From contig NZ_CP104002.1 in the NCBI RefSeq assembly GCF_029201565.1, forward strand, positions 3,551,001-3,615,000: 64,000 bases of DNA, written 5' to 3'. This document shows, in pieces, positions 20,031 through 29,328 of the stretch (the first letter of the stretch is position 1; the number at the start of each line of letters is the position of its first letter). A program made the translations under genes and the position numbers. This DNA comes from Devosia sp. SD17-2. GTDB taxonomy: Bacteria; Pseudomonadota; Alphaproteobacteria; Rhizobiales; Devosiaceae. A model generated the notes under the pieces. The model did no database searches. It was not told the DNA's origin and saw only the letters and a program-made list of their open reading frames with translations.

Positions 20031-20238
20031 TATATGCGGATTTTTGGGAGGAGATGCAAGGGGGATGGGGGGGAGTGGCGGCAATCTAGCGCTGGCGGGC
20101 AGCCATCGTCGAAAATTCCGAACGGTAGACGGTTTCGGGCCATAAGTCCGATGAACGGAAGCAATCGGCATCTTTCACTATAACAATCTCATACACCGCC
20201 CTTTAACGGATGGAGAGCGGAATAAAATCAATCACAGC

Positions 20239-20672
20239 TCAGTTGAGATGGCCCGGCGGATCGAGCGACAACCGCTCCTCGGTGGCTTTCGCTGAAACCC
20301 CTTCTGAGTACGTCTTTACAAGCTCACCAGATTCCTCATCAAACGTGATGGAACCTATCAGAACGGCCTTTGCGGCATTCGGGTATTTCTCGGAGGCCGC
20401 GTAATTAATCATTTCGAAGATCGCATCCGCGATATCGGAAATGATCGATCGTTCGTCTTCGCGCCACCAGAATGGATATTCGTAACCCGCCTCATCCAGC
20501 AATTTTATTATCTCCGAAATAACTTCTGTGGCGATTTCGAACCGCAGGAAGGCCGGATCATCAAACACCCCGGCATCCCGTCCGTTGACGTCGCTAATTG
20601 TCATGCAGGCCTTAGTTAAACTTTCAAGCGCGTTTCTAAGGGCACGACTCTCAAATCGCCTCCTCCTCACCA
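20239..20672 (-). pseudogene. Interrupted membrane-protein gene, 3' part
   Basis: C-terminal part of a gene cut by the IS256 element. It encodes about 144 residues, starting RRRRFESRALRNALESL and including EYPFWWREDERSIISDIADA, with no recognised domain. Joining base 20672 directly to 22104 (one copy of the CCTCACCA duplication) restores the frame with the middle part. The base composition is lower in GC than the neighbouring core genes. Confidence 0.75.
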
Positions 20673-22096
20673 GGTCGTGTCCCGGGACGTGGTGTAACTG
20701 AGGTGGTCAAGCCGCTCGCGAGCGCGCCATTAGGAGCGCCGTAGCGAGCGAGCGGCTGGGTGGTCATCGACGGATTTCCGGTAAGGTCTGGTTGCTTACG
20801 CCAACCCTGTACCTGAAGGACCACCGATGACCGACTCGATGATGAACCTGCGCTCGCTGGTAGAGAAGGCCCCCGACGCCGATATTCTGCGCGAGATGAT
20901 TGGCTTTGCTGCCGAACGGCTGATGGAAATGGAAGTGGGTGCCGCCACTGGCGCCGGCTATGGCGAAAAGAGCGCCGAGCGGCGGGTCCAGCGCAATGGC
21001 TACCGCGAGCGGGACTGGGAGACCCGGGCCGGCACGGTCGAGCTGCGCATCCCCAAGCTTCGCAAGGGCAGCTACTTCCCTGGCTTTCTGGAACCTCGGC
21101 GGCTGGCCGAGAAGGCGCTGACGGCGGTGATCCAGGAGGCGTATATCCAAGGCATCTCGACCCGGTCGGTGGACGACCTGGTCAAAGCCATGGGCATGAG
21201 CGGCATCTCAAAGAGCCAGGTCAGCCGCCTGTGCGAGGAGATCGATGGTCGGGTGAAGGCTTTCCTTGAGCGGCCGATCGAGGGCGACTGGCCCTACCTG
21301 TGGATCGACGCCACCTACCTCAAAGTGCGCCGGGGCGGCCGCATCGTCTCGGTGGCCGCCATCATGGCCGTGGGCGTCAATGCCGATGGCCGGCGCGAGG
21401 TGTTGGGCATGGAGATCGGCACCTCGGAAGCCGAGGCGATCTGGACCGAGTTTCTGCGCAAGCTGACCCGCCGCGGCCTGCGAGGCGTGAAGCTGGTGAT
21501 CTCCGATGCCCATGAGGGCATCAAGGCCGCCGTCACCAAGGTGCTTTGCGCCACATGGCAGCGCTGCCGCGTTCACTTCATGCGTAACGTCCTCGCCCAT
21601 GCCGGCAAGAGCGGTCGCCGCGTGGCCAGTGCCTTTATCGCCACGGCCTTCGCCCAGGAGACGCCGGAGGCGGCCAGCACCCAGTGGCGCGCCGTTGCCG
21701 ACCAAATCCGCCCTCGCGTGCCCAAGCTTGCCACCATCATGGATGAGGCCGAGCACGACGTCCTCGCCTACATGAGCTTCCCCAAGGAGCATCGGGCCAA
21801 GTTGCACAGCAACAACCCGATTGAACGGGTGAATGGCGAGGTGAAGCGCCGGACCGAGGTCGTGGGCATCTTCCCCAACGAGGACGCAATCATCCGCCTC
21901 GTCGGCGCTATCCTGCTCGAACAGAACGATGAATGGGCGGTTCAGCGGGCGAGATATATGACGCTGGAATCCGTCGCCCCGTTGAGCGATGATCCCCTCG
22001 TCAGCTTGCCGGCAGTTCCCGCACGCTGACCAGCCCGGCCAAGCCGGATATGCGTGGAGGCCAAGCCTCAGTTACACCACGCAGTGGGGCACGATC
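20673..22096 (+). mobile_element. IS256-family insertion sequence
   Basis: A 1424-bp element. Flanking 8-bp direct repeats CCTCACCA lie at 20665-20672 and 22097-22104. The ends are imperfect inverted repeats: GGTCGTGTCCC at the left, GATCGTGCCCC on the opposite strand at the right, each followed after six bases by a perfect GTGGTGTAACTGAGG. It carries one transposase gene and interrupts the membrane-protein gene. Confidence 0.88.
20827..22029 (+). CDS. IS256-family transposase
   Basis: A 400-residue mutator-type DDE transposase. The catalytic residues are D161 (LWIDATYLK), D227 ([10 protein letters not shown]) and E333 ([14 protein letters not shown]); the C/H motif CRVHFMRN between them is typical. 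The frame is intact, so the element may still be active. Confidence 0.95.
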   Translation: MTDSMMNLRSLVEKAPDADILREMIGFAAERLMEMEVGAATGAGYGEKSAERRVQRNGYRERDWETRAGTVELRIPKLRKGSYFPGFLEPRRLAEKALTAVIQEAYIQGISTRSVDDLVKAMGMSGISKSQVSRLCEEIDGRVKAFLERPIEGDWPYLWIDATYLKVRRGGRIVSVAAIMAVGVNADGRREVLGMEIGTSEAEAIWTEFLRKLTRRGLRGVKLVISDAHEGIKAAVTKVLCATWQRCRVHFMRNVLAHAGKSGRRVASAFIATAFAQETPEAASTQWRAVADQIRPRVPKLATIMDEAEHDVLAYMSFPKEHRAKLHSNNPIERVNGEVKRRTEVVGIFPNEDAIIRLVGAILLEQNDEWAVQRARYMTLESVAPLSDDPLVSLPAVPAR

Positions 22097-22103
22097 CCTC
22101 ACC

Positions 22104-22729
22104 AAGTCTCGACTGTAGATCAGTATAGCAGCGGCATAATTTCTTAGCTGGTCTGGATCCATACGCCACGAAAACTTGCCCACCAGAGCAAGAGGCCCCC
22201 AAAAAGGCGACAACTTCTCAACAAGCTCCGAGTCACTAAACACAGCTGTCCCAATGGGCTGAAAGTGTTTGAAGTAACCTGTGTAGCCGGTTATTTCCCA
22301 TCGTAATGGTGAATCTGTTGCGACTATCAACTCGGTGCCGATATTTGAAGCCAAGTCTATGACAGGAATATTATTCAAATCCCTATCGCTAAACTGATTG
22401 AATATTTCTTCAACGGTCCAAGGTGCCGATCGAACAAGCGCTCTAACCATTCGCGGATCACCCAAGAGATGTATGCATAGCCAAGAAATTGCTTCTGGGG
22501 ATTTATCAGAGGATTTCTGCGTCCTGCGACCAGCGGTATCGAACATCGGCTTTATGGACTCCCGAAGTTGATCGGCCAGCACCGCCAACTTCTCCTCGTC
22601 CCCGACACCTATGGAAGTGTATATGACCGACGCCCACCGCCTGGAAGAATTAGCTGTGAATACAGGCGGCTGCACGAACACCACCCAACAACAATAAAGC
22701 ACAACAGCCAGAAAGGCGATGCCAAGAAC
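22104..22729 (-). pseudogene. Interrupted membrane-protein gene, middle part
   Basis: Middle segment between the IS256 and the IS5 insertions. It begins with a transmembrane stretch (VLGIAFLAVVLYCCWVVFV) followed by a soluble region including DPRMVRALVRSAPWTVEEIF. The frame runs on unbroken into both neighbouring parts once the elements are removed. I do not recognise the family. Confidence 0.75.
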
Positions 22730-22731
22730 TA

Positions 22732-23580
22732 GGTCCTGTTGACAAACTGGATTCCCAAATCGGGTTTGCCGTGATTCAAGACTGCTTTTTAGGAGGCGGT
22801 TTTGGCGCGTGGGGATTTGTCGGACGCAGAGTGGCGGCTCATTGGGGAGCTCTTGCCGGCTGAGCGAGGGCGCAAGTCCCGACCAGCGCAAGATAACCGT
22901 CGATATCTGAACGGCATGCTCCATGTTCTGCGAGTTGGCTGCCCCTGGCGCGACATGCATGAGCGCTATGGCAAGTGGAACTCAGTCTATGTGCGCTTCC
23001 GTCGCTGGGCCGAGCAAGGGGTGTGGGATGCCTTGCTTGAGACCCTGGTCGAACTCGGGCTCACCGATGACTGGCAGCACATGATCGACAGCACCACGGT
23101 GCGCGGCCACTCTCAGGCAGCGGGCGCTAAAGGGGGACTTATAAGGAGGCTTTTGGTCGATCACGCGGCGGCTTTACGTGCAAAATCCACGCCCGCACAG
23201 ACGGTCAAGGACGCCCTCTTGGCTTTGTCCTCACAGGCGGAGAAACATCCGACTATGCAGCCGTTCCTGCCTTGATGGCCATGCCGGTTGGCAAGCCGCG
23301 ATTGCTCCTGGCCGACAAGGGCTATGATGGTGACGCCGTGCGCCAGGATCTACTCCTGAGCGGCATCGTTCCGGTGATCCCACCAAAAACCAACCGCAAG
23401 AACCCGCCACCATGCGACTTCAAGGCCTACAAAGACCGCAACCGCATCGAGCGCATGTTCAACAGGCTCAAGCAGTTCAGGCGCATCGCCACACGCTTCG
23501 ACAAAACAGCAACGTCCTTCGCGGCCTTCCTCGCCCTAGCCGCCGCAAGGATATGGATGCCACACTTTGTCAACAGAGCC
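22732..23580 (+). mobile_element. IS5-family (IS427-like) insertion sequence
   Basis: An 849-bp element with near-perfect terminal inverted repeats: GGTCCTGTTGACAAA at the left and, on the opposite strand, GGCTCTGTTGACAAA at the right. It sits in a CTAG target with TA duplicated (22730-22731 and 23581-23582), characteristic of the IS427 group. The transposase is in two frames. Confidence 0.88.
22802..23275 (+). CDS. IS5-family transposase, upstream frame
   Basis: A 157-residue protein covering the N-terminal DUF4096-like domain (LSDAEWRLIGELLP, GCPWRDM) and the first catalytic Asp (MIDSTTVRGHSQ). From about residue 112 the frame drifts from the family (GGLIRRLLVDHAAALRA); the expected continuation GFTCKIHARTDGQ lies in another frame. 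IS427 elements normally join the two frames by ribosomal frameshifting; the TTTT run near 23151 is a candidate slip site. Confidence 0.85.
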   Translation: MARGDLSDAEWRLIGELLPAERGRKSRPAQDNRRYLNGMLHVLRVGCPWRDMHERYGKWNSVYVRFRRWAEQGVWDALLETLVELGLTDDWQHMIDSTTVRGHSQAAGAKGGLIRRLLVDHAAALRAKSTPAQTVKDALLALSSQAEKHPTMQPFLP

Positions 23581-23583
23581 TAG
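23272..23583 (+). CDS. IS5-family transposase, downstream frame
   Basis: The 103-residue C-terminal half with the second catalytic Asp (LLLADKGYDGDAVR) and the Glu in the YREK-like motif RNRIERMFNRLKQFRR. It is probably made as a fusion with the upstream frame; the family-like sequence extends upstream of this ATG without a start. Its stop lies across the element's right end. Confidence 0.85.
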   Translation: MMAMPVGKPRLLLADKGYDGDAVRQDLLLSGIVPVIPPKTNRKNPPPCDFKAYKDRNRIERMFNRLKQFRRIATRFDKTATSFAAFLALAAARIWMPHFVNRA

Positions 23584-23778
23584 TTGAATGAGCGGAAGAT
23601 CATTCAAACCGACAGGGACGGGCAGCCCCTTTATAAACCAAAACTCGACACACATCAGCAGAATGCCGATCACGGCCCCGGCAACAAACAGACCGCGCTG
23701 CCCACCAAAGCCAGCCAAGCTCAGCCGGAGCCGATATCGATAATCAGAGACAGAAAGACCAATAGTAGTATTGCGCAT
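23581..23778 (-). pseudogene. Interrupted membrane-protein gene, 5' part
   Basis: The N-terminal 66 codons (MRNTTIGLSVSDYRYRLRLS, then the hydrophobic stretch LFVAGAVIGILLMCVEFWF) up to the IS5 insertion. With the other two parts and one copy of each target duplication the length is 198+625+434 = 1257 nt, exactly 419 codons including the stop, with no internal stop. The start is uncertain. Confidence 0.65.
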
Positions 23779-24298
23779 GCTGACAAGTACTCTGCGATAC
23801 CAAACAACCGGCCAGAGGCGGTGTATCTAGAATTCTCTAGACAGATTTGGACCAACGGCTGGTCACAGCCTAACATAGGATATGGATTCATCGACCACGG
23901 CGCCCTGAGTTTTGGATTGCCAGCCTTACGCAACCCCACATAGAGGGATAGCGAGGCAAATGTGAATGTGGCGAGAATACGGGGTTAGCCATCACCGACC
24001 AAGCGAGGGATACGCTGAGCAGCAAAGATGGGCGCAGGGGCTCCAAATAGCGGCTACTGAATCAAACACAAGCATCACCGCGACAGCCGAGAAACCTGCA
24101 ATTGCACGCTCTCCCAACGCAAGCTCGGCCATACTCCGGCCCCAGCCCCTTAAGGGCACTTAAAACGGGTAGCTGTGAAGCCGGACCGGTAGATAAGTCC
24201 GGTCTGGCGCCAACTTAACAGATATTCCCGTTTTCACGGGAATGCCCAGCGGGAAACTCGGGCTTGGTTGGGACGCGTTAAGGGGAAACTTTCCAAAA
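23779..24298. other. Intergenic stretch with possible remnants of small membrane ORFs
   Basis: No convincing gene. On the minus strand a frame near 24134-23991 would encode a short hydrophobic protein starting MAELALGERAIAGFSAV, and another (to 23721) ends in the hydrophobic SACAILLLVFLSLIIDIG. Neither has a family match I recognise and they overlap the 5' part of the broken gene. Two hairpins are visible: CCGGAC-N10-GTCCGG (about 24182-24203) and CCCGTTTTCACGGG (about 24228). Confidence 0.4.
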
Positions 24299-24937
24299 AT
24301 GAAAAAGCCGACATCGGTTTCATCGCTGACTGAGTTTGGACGCGTCAGGCTGTCCAAGAGCTTTTTCATGCGGGATTTTTTGTTTTCGGACATCGCGTCA
24401 GTTCATGGGCTGAACAATGTGCCGGATGATCCCGCGCTGGCGATTGCGGCGGGGACGCGGCTTTGTGAGGAGCTGCTGGAGCCGCTGCAGGATCGGTTTG
24501 GGCGCGTGGCGGTGCGGTCGGCGTTTCGCTCGGCGGAGGTCAATGGGCTGGGCAATGAGATGCAGCGCGATGGCAAGGCGGGGTATAATTGCGCTGTCAA
24601 TGAAGCCAATTACGCTGGTCATATCTGGGACCGGCGCGACGCCAACGGGCATATGGGGGCGACCGCCTGCATCGTCATCCCGGCGTTCTGGGACCAGTTT
24701 CAGGGCGAAGGCGAGTGGACGAAACTGGCCTGGTGGATCCACGACCATCTGCCCTATTCGAGCCTTTACTTCTTCCCCACCTATTGGGCGTTCAACATCA
24801 CCTGGCACGAGGCGCCGGAGCGGCGGATCGACAGCTATGTCAAACCGCGCGGCTGCCTGACGCGGCCGGGAATGGAGAATTTCGAGGGGTCGCACGAAAG
24901 CAAATGGGCGGGGATCGAGCGGGCGTTTGTGGGCTAG
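24299..24937 (+). CDS. Peptidase M15-like protein
   Basis: A 212-residue protein resembling a group annotated as M15 peptidases in alphaproteobacteria. Visible features are the opening SLTEFGRVRLSKSFFMRDFL, the RSAFRSAEVNGLGNEMQRDG stretch, GYNCAVNEANYAGHIWDRRD and a tail with RIDSYVKPRGCLTRPGM. M15 zinc-ligand motifs (HxxxxxxD, HxH) are not clear, so activity is uncertain. I chose ATG 24299 over an in-frame ATG at 24242 because the family-like sequence begins there and an AAGGGGA lies upstream. Confidence 0.65.
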   Translation: MKKPTSVSSLTEFGRVRLSKSFFMRDFLFSDIASVHGLNNVPDDPALAIAAGTRLCEELLEPLQDRFGRVAVRSAFRSAEVNGLGNEMQRDGKAGYNCAVNEANYAGHIWDRRDANGHMGATACIVIPAFWDQFQGEGEWTKLAWWIHDHLPYSSLYFFPTYWAFNITWHEAPERRIDSYVKPRGCLTRPGMENFEGSHESKWAGIERAFVG

Positions 24938-25341
24938 AGGAGCCGATAAAGGCCCCGGCGCTTCATGATGTTCTTGTAATCCCATTGCACGGTGCGGGCC
25001 TCGGCCAGCCAGCTTTTGAGCAGGGTTTCGTCGATCTGGTCGGCCGCGGTGTAGCGCTTTTCGGCGGCCTTGAACGTGCCCTCCCTGGCAAGGCCCGGAG
25101 TGGAAAAGGACTGGCCGCTCCAGAAGAGGAGGCGGACGCCGCCTTTGAGCTTTGAGTAGCCGACGACAGGATTGCCAGCGAGGAACCAGACCGGGTGCGC
25201 ATGCCAGATCTTGCTCTCCGCCTCGGGCAGCGCCGCATCGATGATGGCGCGGAGGGCCTCGCAGATATCCCGGTCCTCCGGCGCCTGCACAGCGTGATAG
25301 GCGGTGATGGTCTGCGGTTTGATGGAAATCGTGTCGGCCAA
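24934..25341 (-). CDS. DUF1801 domain protein (YdhG-like)
   Basis: A 135-residue protein of the DUF1801 superfamily (frataxin-like fold, poorly understood). The core shows AEDRDICEALRAIIDAALPE-type helices, SKIWHAHPVWFLAGNPVVGY and LLFWSGQSF. The start is probably the TTG at 25339-25341, six bases after GGGAGGGC; a GTG 17 codons upstream is possible. It converges with the M15-like gene, overlapping it by four bases. Confidence 0.75.
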   Translation of the reverse strand: MADTISIKPQTITAYHAVQAPEDRDICEALRAIIDAALPEAESKIWHAHPVWFLAGNPVVGYSKLKGGVRLLFWSGQSFSTPGLAREGTFKAAEKRYTAADQIDETLLKSWLAEARTVQWDYKNIMKRRGLYRLL

Positions 25342-25412
25342 TTTTTGCCCTCCCTTTTCCCCGCGACGGGTGGTTTGCGCGATTTTCGACACGCGTCAGC
25401 AGGATGGCAAAT

Positions 25413-26045
25413 TTATTCGGCTTCGAGCAGGGCGGCGATTTCGGTAAAGTTGCGGGTTTTTGCGTGTTGGATTGCGGTGATGCCGTCGCGGTCGGGGATG
25501 GTGCGGTCGGCGCCGGCGTCGAGGAGAAGCTTGACGATCTGCTGGGCCGTGGGGCCGCCATCGGTGAGGATCACGGCTTCGAGGAGCGCCGTCCAGCCGA
25601 GATTGTTGACGTGATCGATATCGACGCCCGCTTCGATGAGGAGGGCAACGGCTTCGGGGTGGCCCTTTTCGGCAGCGGGGATCAGCGCGGTGCCGCCATA
25701 GCGATTGGTGCTGGCGAGATCGGCGCCATTGGCGAGGAGGAGTTTCAAAATCTCCACGCGGCCATGGGCGCCGGCGACGAGATAGGGGCTGTCGTCGATG
25801 GCGTCCTTGGCGTTGACATCGGCGCCGGCGGCAACGAGGCGGGTGGCGGCGTCGAGATCATTATTCCAGACGGCGACGAGCAGCGGAGTCTGGCCCCGCG
25901 CGTTGCGCTGCTCGATGTCTTCGCCGGCGGCAATGGCCGTTTCGAGGGCGGGAATGTCGCCTTGTTCGACGGCGGTGAGGATTGCGGCGGCGGCGTTCGA
26001 GGTCAGCACCATTCCCAACACTCCCAGCAGGATCAGCTTGCGCAT
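25413..26045 (-). CDS. Exported ankyrin-repeat protein
   Basis: A 210-residue protein with an N-terminal signal peptide (MRKLILLGVLGMVLTSNAAA) and five to six ankyrin repeats (NARGQTPLLVAVWNNDLDAA, GGTALIPAAEKGHPEAVALL, LGWTALLEAVILTDGG). Ankyrin repeats mediate protein contacts; the protein probably acts in the periplasm. I chose the ATG at 26043-26045 because the signal peptide starts there. Confidence 0.88.
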   Translation of the reverse strand: MRKLILLGVLGMVLTSNAAAAILTAVEQGDIPALETAIAAGEDIEQRNARGQTPLLVAVWNNDLDAATRLVAAGADVNAKDAIDDSPYLVAGAHGRVEILKLLLANGADLASTNRYGGTALIPAAEKGHPEAVALLIEAGVDIDHVNNLGWTALLEAVILTDGGPTAQQIVKLLLDAGADRTIPDRDGITAIQHAKTRNFTEIAALLEAE

Positions 26046-26121
26046 AACATGGCTCCGATGATGGGGCATGGTGGCAGCAGAACCGGGGGGCGTGGCAAGG
26101 CGCTGACCGAGATGTGAAGGC

Positions 26122-27108
26122 TCAGAGCAGTTCGGCGCGCAGGGCTTCCGGGCTCTTGGGGGAGAGGAGGCCCGGGGGCACGTCGAAGACTGTCAGGGCG
26201 CCGAACTGGCCCTTGGCGTTGAGCCGATGGACGGCGCGGGCATAGGCGACGAGCACGCTGGCAGTGAACTCGGGATTGCTGTCGAGTTTGAGGCTATATT
26301 CGATGACCTGGCGCTCGGTTTCCGAGGTGTTGCCGCTGCGGATGACGAAGCCGCCATGCATCATGCGGGCGTGGTCGCGGGCCAGTTCCTCGGCGGAGAT
26401 GAAGGTGACGCTGGTGTCGTAGGCGTCGAAATAATGGGGCATGGTGACGATGGCTTCGCGCACCGCCTCGGCATCGGCCCCCGCCTCCAGCACGACAAAA
26501 CAGTCGCGAACGTGCTTTTCGCGGGTGGTGAGATCGGGACGGTCGCCGCTGCGGACGCGATCGACGGCGTCCTTGATCGGGCGGGTATACTGGACGGCAT
26601 TGGCGACGCCCGGGAGACGACGGACGGCGTCCGAATGCCCCTGGCTGAGGCCATCGCCCCAGAAGGTATAGGTGGCGCCATCGGGCAGCAGGGCTTCGCC
26701 GAACACGCGGTTGAGCGAGAACATGCCGGGATCCCAGCCGGCCGAGATCAGCGCGGTCTTGTTGTTGGCGCGGGCGGGCGCATCGACGGCGGCAAAATGC
26801 TCGGGGATGCGGGCGTGGGTGTCAAAGCTGTCGACGATGTTGAAGTTTTGGGCGAGTTCGGGCGACTGGCGGGGCAGATCTTCCTTGGAGCCACCGCAGA
26901 GGACCAGCACGTCAATATTGCCGGCGTGGGCGGCAAGATCATCCATGGCAAAGACGGGCGTGCCGGGAACGCGCGGGGCAAGGCTCTGCGGCGGACGGCG
27001 GGTGAAAATGCCGGCGACGGACATGTCCGGGTTCTTGGTGATCGCAGCCTCCACGCCGCGCCCCAGATTGCCATGTCCAACGATGCCGATACGGATTTTG
27101 CCCGCCAC
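26122..27108 (-). CDS. ddh: meso-Diaminopimelate dehydrogenase
   Basis: Reductively aminates tetrahydrodipicolinate directly to meso-DAP with NADPH and ammonia, a one-step bypass of the succinylase pathway. The 328-residue protein has the N-terminal Rossmann motif RIGIVGHGNLGRGVEAAI, DSFDTHARIPEH, ISAGWDPGMFSLNR and FWGDGLSQGHSDAVRR, all characteristic of Ddh. The GTG at 27106-27108 is preceded by AGGAGGA at a good distance; the frame upstream of it lacks homology. A second DAP route in the same cell as DapD/DapE is notable. Confidence 0.92.
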   Translation of the reverse strand: MAGKIRIGIVGHGNLGRGVEAAITKNPDMSVAGIFTRRPPQSLAPRVPGTPVFAMDDLAAHAGNIDVLVLCGGSKEDLPRQSPELAQNFNIVDSFDTHARIPEHFAAVDAPARANNKTALISAGWDPGMFSLNRVFGEALLPDGATYTFWGDGLSQGHSDAVRRLPGVANAVQYTRPIKDAVDRVRSGDRPDLTTREKHVRDCFVVLEAGADAEAVREAIVTMPHYFDAYDTSVTFISAEELARDHARMMHGGFVIRSGNTSETERQVIEYSLKLDSNPEFTASVLVAYARAVHRLNAKGQFGALTVFDVPPGLLSPKSPEALRAELL

Positions 27109-27294
27109 TGACCTAGTCCTCCTGTTCCGGCACATTTGGCCGGGAGAATCACAAGCGTCCAAGCTGAAACAGAGCGCCAGCGAAGCCAATGGCAAAGCCG
27201 GCCAAAAGCGTTCGCACGCGACGAAACGGCCCATTCAACCGATCTTGAGGCGGGCAAAGGTTGACCGGCCCCGGCTTTGGCCTATCTCTGCGGC

Positions 27295-27939
27295 ATGCCG
27301 CCAAAAGCCAAGAAACCACCGCAAGAGCTGACCCTGGTCCATGAATGGGATCTGCCGCCCGGCGCCATGCTGGGCTCGTCGGTGCGCGCCAAGGGCATAT
27401 TGCAGGAAATGCGGGCGCGGATTGGGACCAAGTCGGCCCGGCGGCTGGATGTGCGCGGGACGGTTCTGGTGCTCAAAATGGCCGAGGACGAGAAGGAGCG
27501 CTTTGACGCCGCGATCGAGATCGTCAGCAAGGGGCTGGTCGGGATCGAGACCCTGCCCGTGTTGCCGCGCGAGATTGAGGACATTCTCGACATCAAGACC
27601 AGCGAGCGGCATCGCTGGCTCAAGGATGGGCGGCTCCAGAGTGGCGGGACGCGGACGGTGAAACTGCGCGGCCGGGCCAGGAAAATCACCTTCCATGTGT
27701 TCGAGCCGGGCTATGTGACCGATCTGCAGGAACGGGACATGGTGGAAAACTGGCGCGAGGAAGATGCGCTGGCGACGGCCGAGCGGCGACGGCAGGCCGC
27801 ATGGAAGGCCAAGGTCAAGCGCGAGGCGAAAAAGCAGAAATCCAGCGAACTGGCGCCCGAGGCAGGGCGCGACACCGAGACCGGCCAGAAGCTGAGCGGG
27901 TGGGAAGATTTCGCTGCCGAAGGATTTTTGCTCGACTAG
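27295..27939 (+). CDS. Conserved hypothetical protein, unknown function
   Basis: A 214-residue soluble protein, basic and charged, with no signal or membrane segment. Visible blocks are [37 protein letters not shown] and a C-terminal charged helix ([20 protein letters not shown]) ending in a short conserved-looking [14 protein letters not shown] do not recognise the family. It is divergent from ddh and converges with the RluE-like gene, overlapping it by four bases. Confidence 0.65.
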   Translation: MPPKAKKPPQELTLVHEWDLPPGAMLGSSVRAKGILQEMRARIGTKSARRLDVRGTVLVLKMAEDEKERFDAAIEIVSKGLVGIETLPVLPREIEDILDIKTSERHRWLKDGRLQSGGTRTVKLRGRARKITFHVFEPGYVTDLQERDMVENWREEDALATAERRRQAAWKAKVKREAKKQKSSELAPEAGRDTETGQKLSGWEDFAAEGFLLD

Positions 27940-28487
27940 CGATCGCGGCGCGGGGGCGCGTCGACCCATTTGCCGGGCGCCAGATTGTCGAGGCTCCAAT
28001 TGCCGATAGACCAGCGCACGAGGCGCAGGGTCGGGTGCCCGACGGCCGCCGTCATGCGGCGGACCTGGCGATTGCGGCCCTCGGTGATGGTGAGGGCGAT
28101 CCAGCTGTCGGGCACGGACTTTCGATAGCGCACCGGGGGATCGCGGGGCCAGAGATCGGGCGGGTCGATCATCCGGGCTTTGGCCGGGAGGGTGGGACCA
28201 TCCTTGAGGGTAACGCCCTTGCGCAGGGCATTGAGGGCGGCCTCGTCGGGGATGCCTTCGACCTGCACATAATAGGTCTTGGGCTGCTTGAACTTTGGCG
28301 AGGAAATCTGCGCCTGCAGCTTGCCGTCATCGGTAAGCAGCAGGAGGCCCTCGCTGTCCTTGTCGAGCCGGCCGGCGGCATAGACGCCGGGCACGGGGAT
28401 ATAGTCGGCCAGCGTCTCGCCCTTTTCCCCGCCGGTGAACTGGGTGAGCACGCCATAAGGCTTGTTGAAGAGAATAAGGCGCGTCAT
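27936..28487 (-). CDS. RsuA/RluE-family rRNA pseudouridine synthase
   Basis: A 183-residue pseudouridine synthase most like RluE (23S rRNA) in being short and lacking an S4 domain. It shows the N-terminal [14 protein letters not shown], the catalytic Asp in [29 protein letters not shown] and [10 protein letters not shown] motifs. The ATG at 28485-28487 is the natural start. It converges with the gene at 27295-27939 and lies just downstream of the dipeptidase gene. Confidence 0.92.
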   Translation of the reverse strand: MTRLILFNKPYGVLTQFTGGEKGETLADYIPVPGVYAAGRLDKDSEGLLLLTDDGKLQAQISSPKFKQPKTYYVQVEGIPDEAALNALRKGVTLKDGPTLPAKARMIDPPDLWPRDPPVRYRKSVPDSWIALTITEGRNRQVRRMTAAVGHPTLRLVRWSIGNWSLDNLAPGKWVDAPPRRDR

Positions 28488-28507
28488 GCCGAGATTATCT
28501 GGCCCTG

Positions 28508-29260
28508 TCAGTCCGGTCGCGCCGCAACGACGAAATCGAAATAGGTGTCGGGGAAGGGTTCGTTGCGCAGTGTATAATGCCACCACTCTTCCGCATAGGG
28601 CGCGTAGCCGTGGCGTTCGAGCAGGTCGGCGAGCATTTCGCGGTTTTCCTCGGCTTCCGGATTGATGCCGTCGGCCCCGTGATGGGCGTGCGTGTCGAAA
28701 CAGTCATAACCGGTGCCGAAATCGAGGACATTGTCGGCGTAGCGGTCCGGGAGGGCGCAATCGACAAGGGCGTCTCCTGGCTGCCATGGGGCGGGACTGG
28801 CGTCGAGGGGTTCGATGGTCAGATCGACCGTGCTGCCGCGGCTGTGGCCGGAGCGTTCGGCAATATAGCCGAGCTCGAAGAGGCGGGATTTGTCGACGCG
28901 GGGATAGAATTCGGCCTGCATGTCGAGCGCTTCGATGTCGCGCGCCCATTGGGCGAAATCGGCGACGGCGCGGGCGGGGCGATAGCAATCATAGACCCGG
29001 AGGACGAGGTTCTGTTCGGCCAGCTCGATGGCGGCGTCGCGCAGGGCCTCGGCGGCAGGCCGGGTGAGGATGCACTCCCCCGCCTCATAGCCGGTGATGG
29101 GACGGCCGACGAAATTATGCTCGCCCGCATAGCGCATGTCCTGACGGATCTGCGGGGCGATATCGGCGAGATAGACGAAGTTTTCGGGGAGCTGCTCGGC
29201 CATGGCGGTTGCCGTGCCCATGAGCAGAGCAAGAGTTGTGAGAATCGGTCGTGTGGTCAT
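28508..29260 (-). CDS. D-alanyl-D-alanine dipeptidase (VanX/DdpX family)
   Basis: A 250-residue exported zinc dipeptidase that splits D-Ala-D-Ala, probably for cell-wall turnover or nutrient use rather than vancomycin resistance, since no vanHA genes are near. A signal peptide ([20 protein letters not shown]) is followed by [14 protein letters not shown], the zinc motif [12 protein letters not shown] (H and D ligands) and the EEWWHY motif (catalytic Glu and zinc His). The start at 29258-29260 follows a GAGGAGG site. Confidence 0.9.
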   Translation of the reverse strand: MTTRPILTTLALLMGTATAMAEQLPENFVYLADIAPQIRQDMRYAGEHNFVGRPITGYEAGECILTRPAAEALRDAAIELAEQNLVLRVYDCYRPARAVADFAQWARDIEALDMQAEFYPRVDKSRLFELGYIAERSGHSRGSTVDLTIEPLDASPAPWQPGDALVDCALPDRYADNVLDFGTGYDCFDTHAHHGADGINPEAEENREMLADLLERHGYAPYAEEWWHYTLRNEPFPDTYFDFVVAARPD

Positions 29261-29328
29261 GGCGGGTCCTCCTCGGCTTGTCCCCTGTGGTGCCAAGAAA
29301 TGATTGTTTTGGCGTTTATGGAGAGGGC

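Noticed and set aside
20689..22080. Shorter IS256 boundaries at the perfect 15-bp inverted repeats
   Set aside because: These boundaries give no target duplication; moving the ends outward to 20673 and 22096 gives an 8-bp duplication and restores the host gene frame.
24160..24393. A 77-codon minus-strand open frame near the M15-like gene
   Set aside because: It overlaps the start of the plus-strand gene, has no clear ribosome site and no family resemblance.
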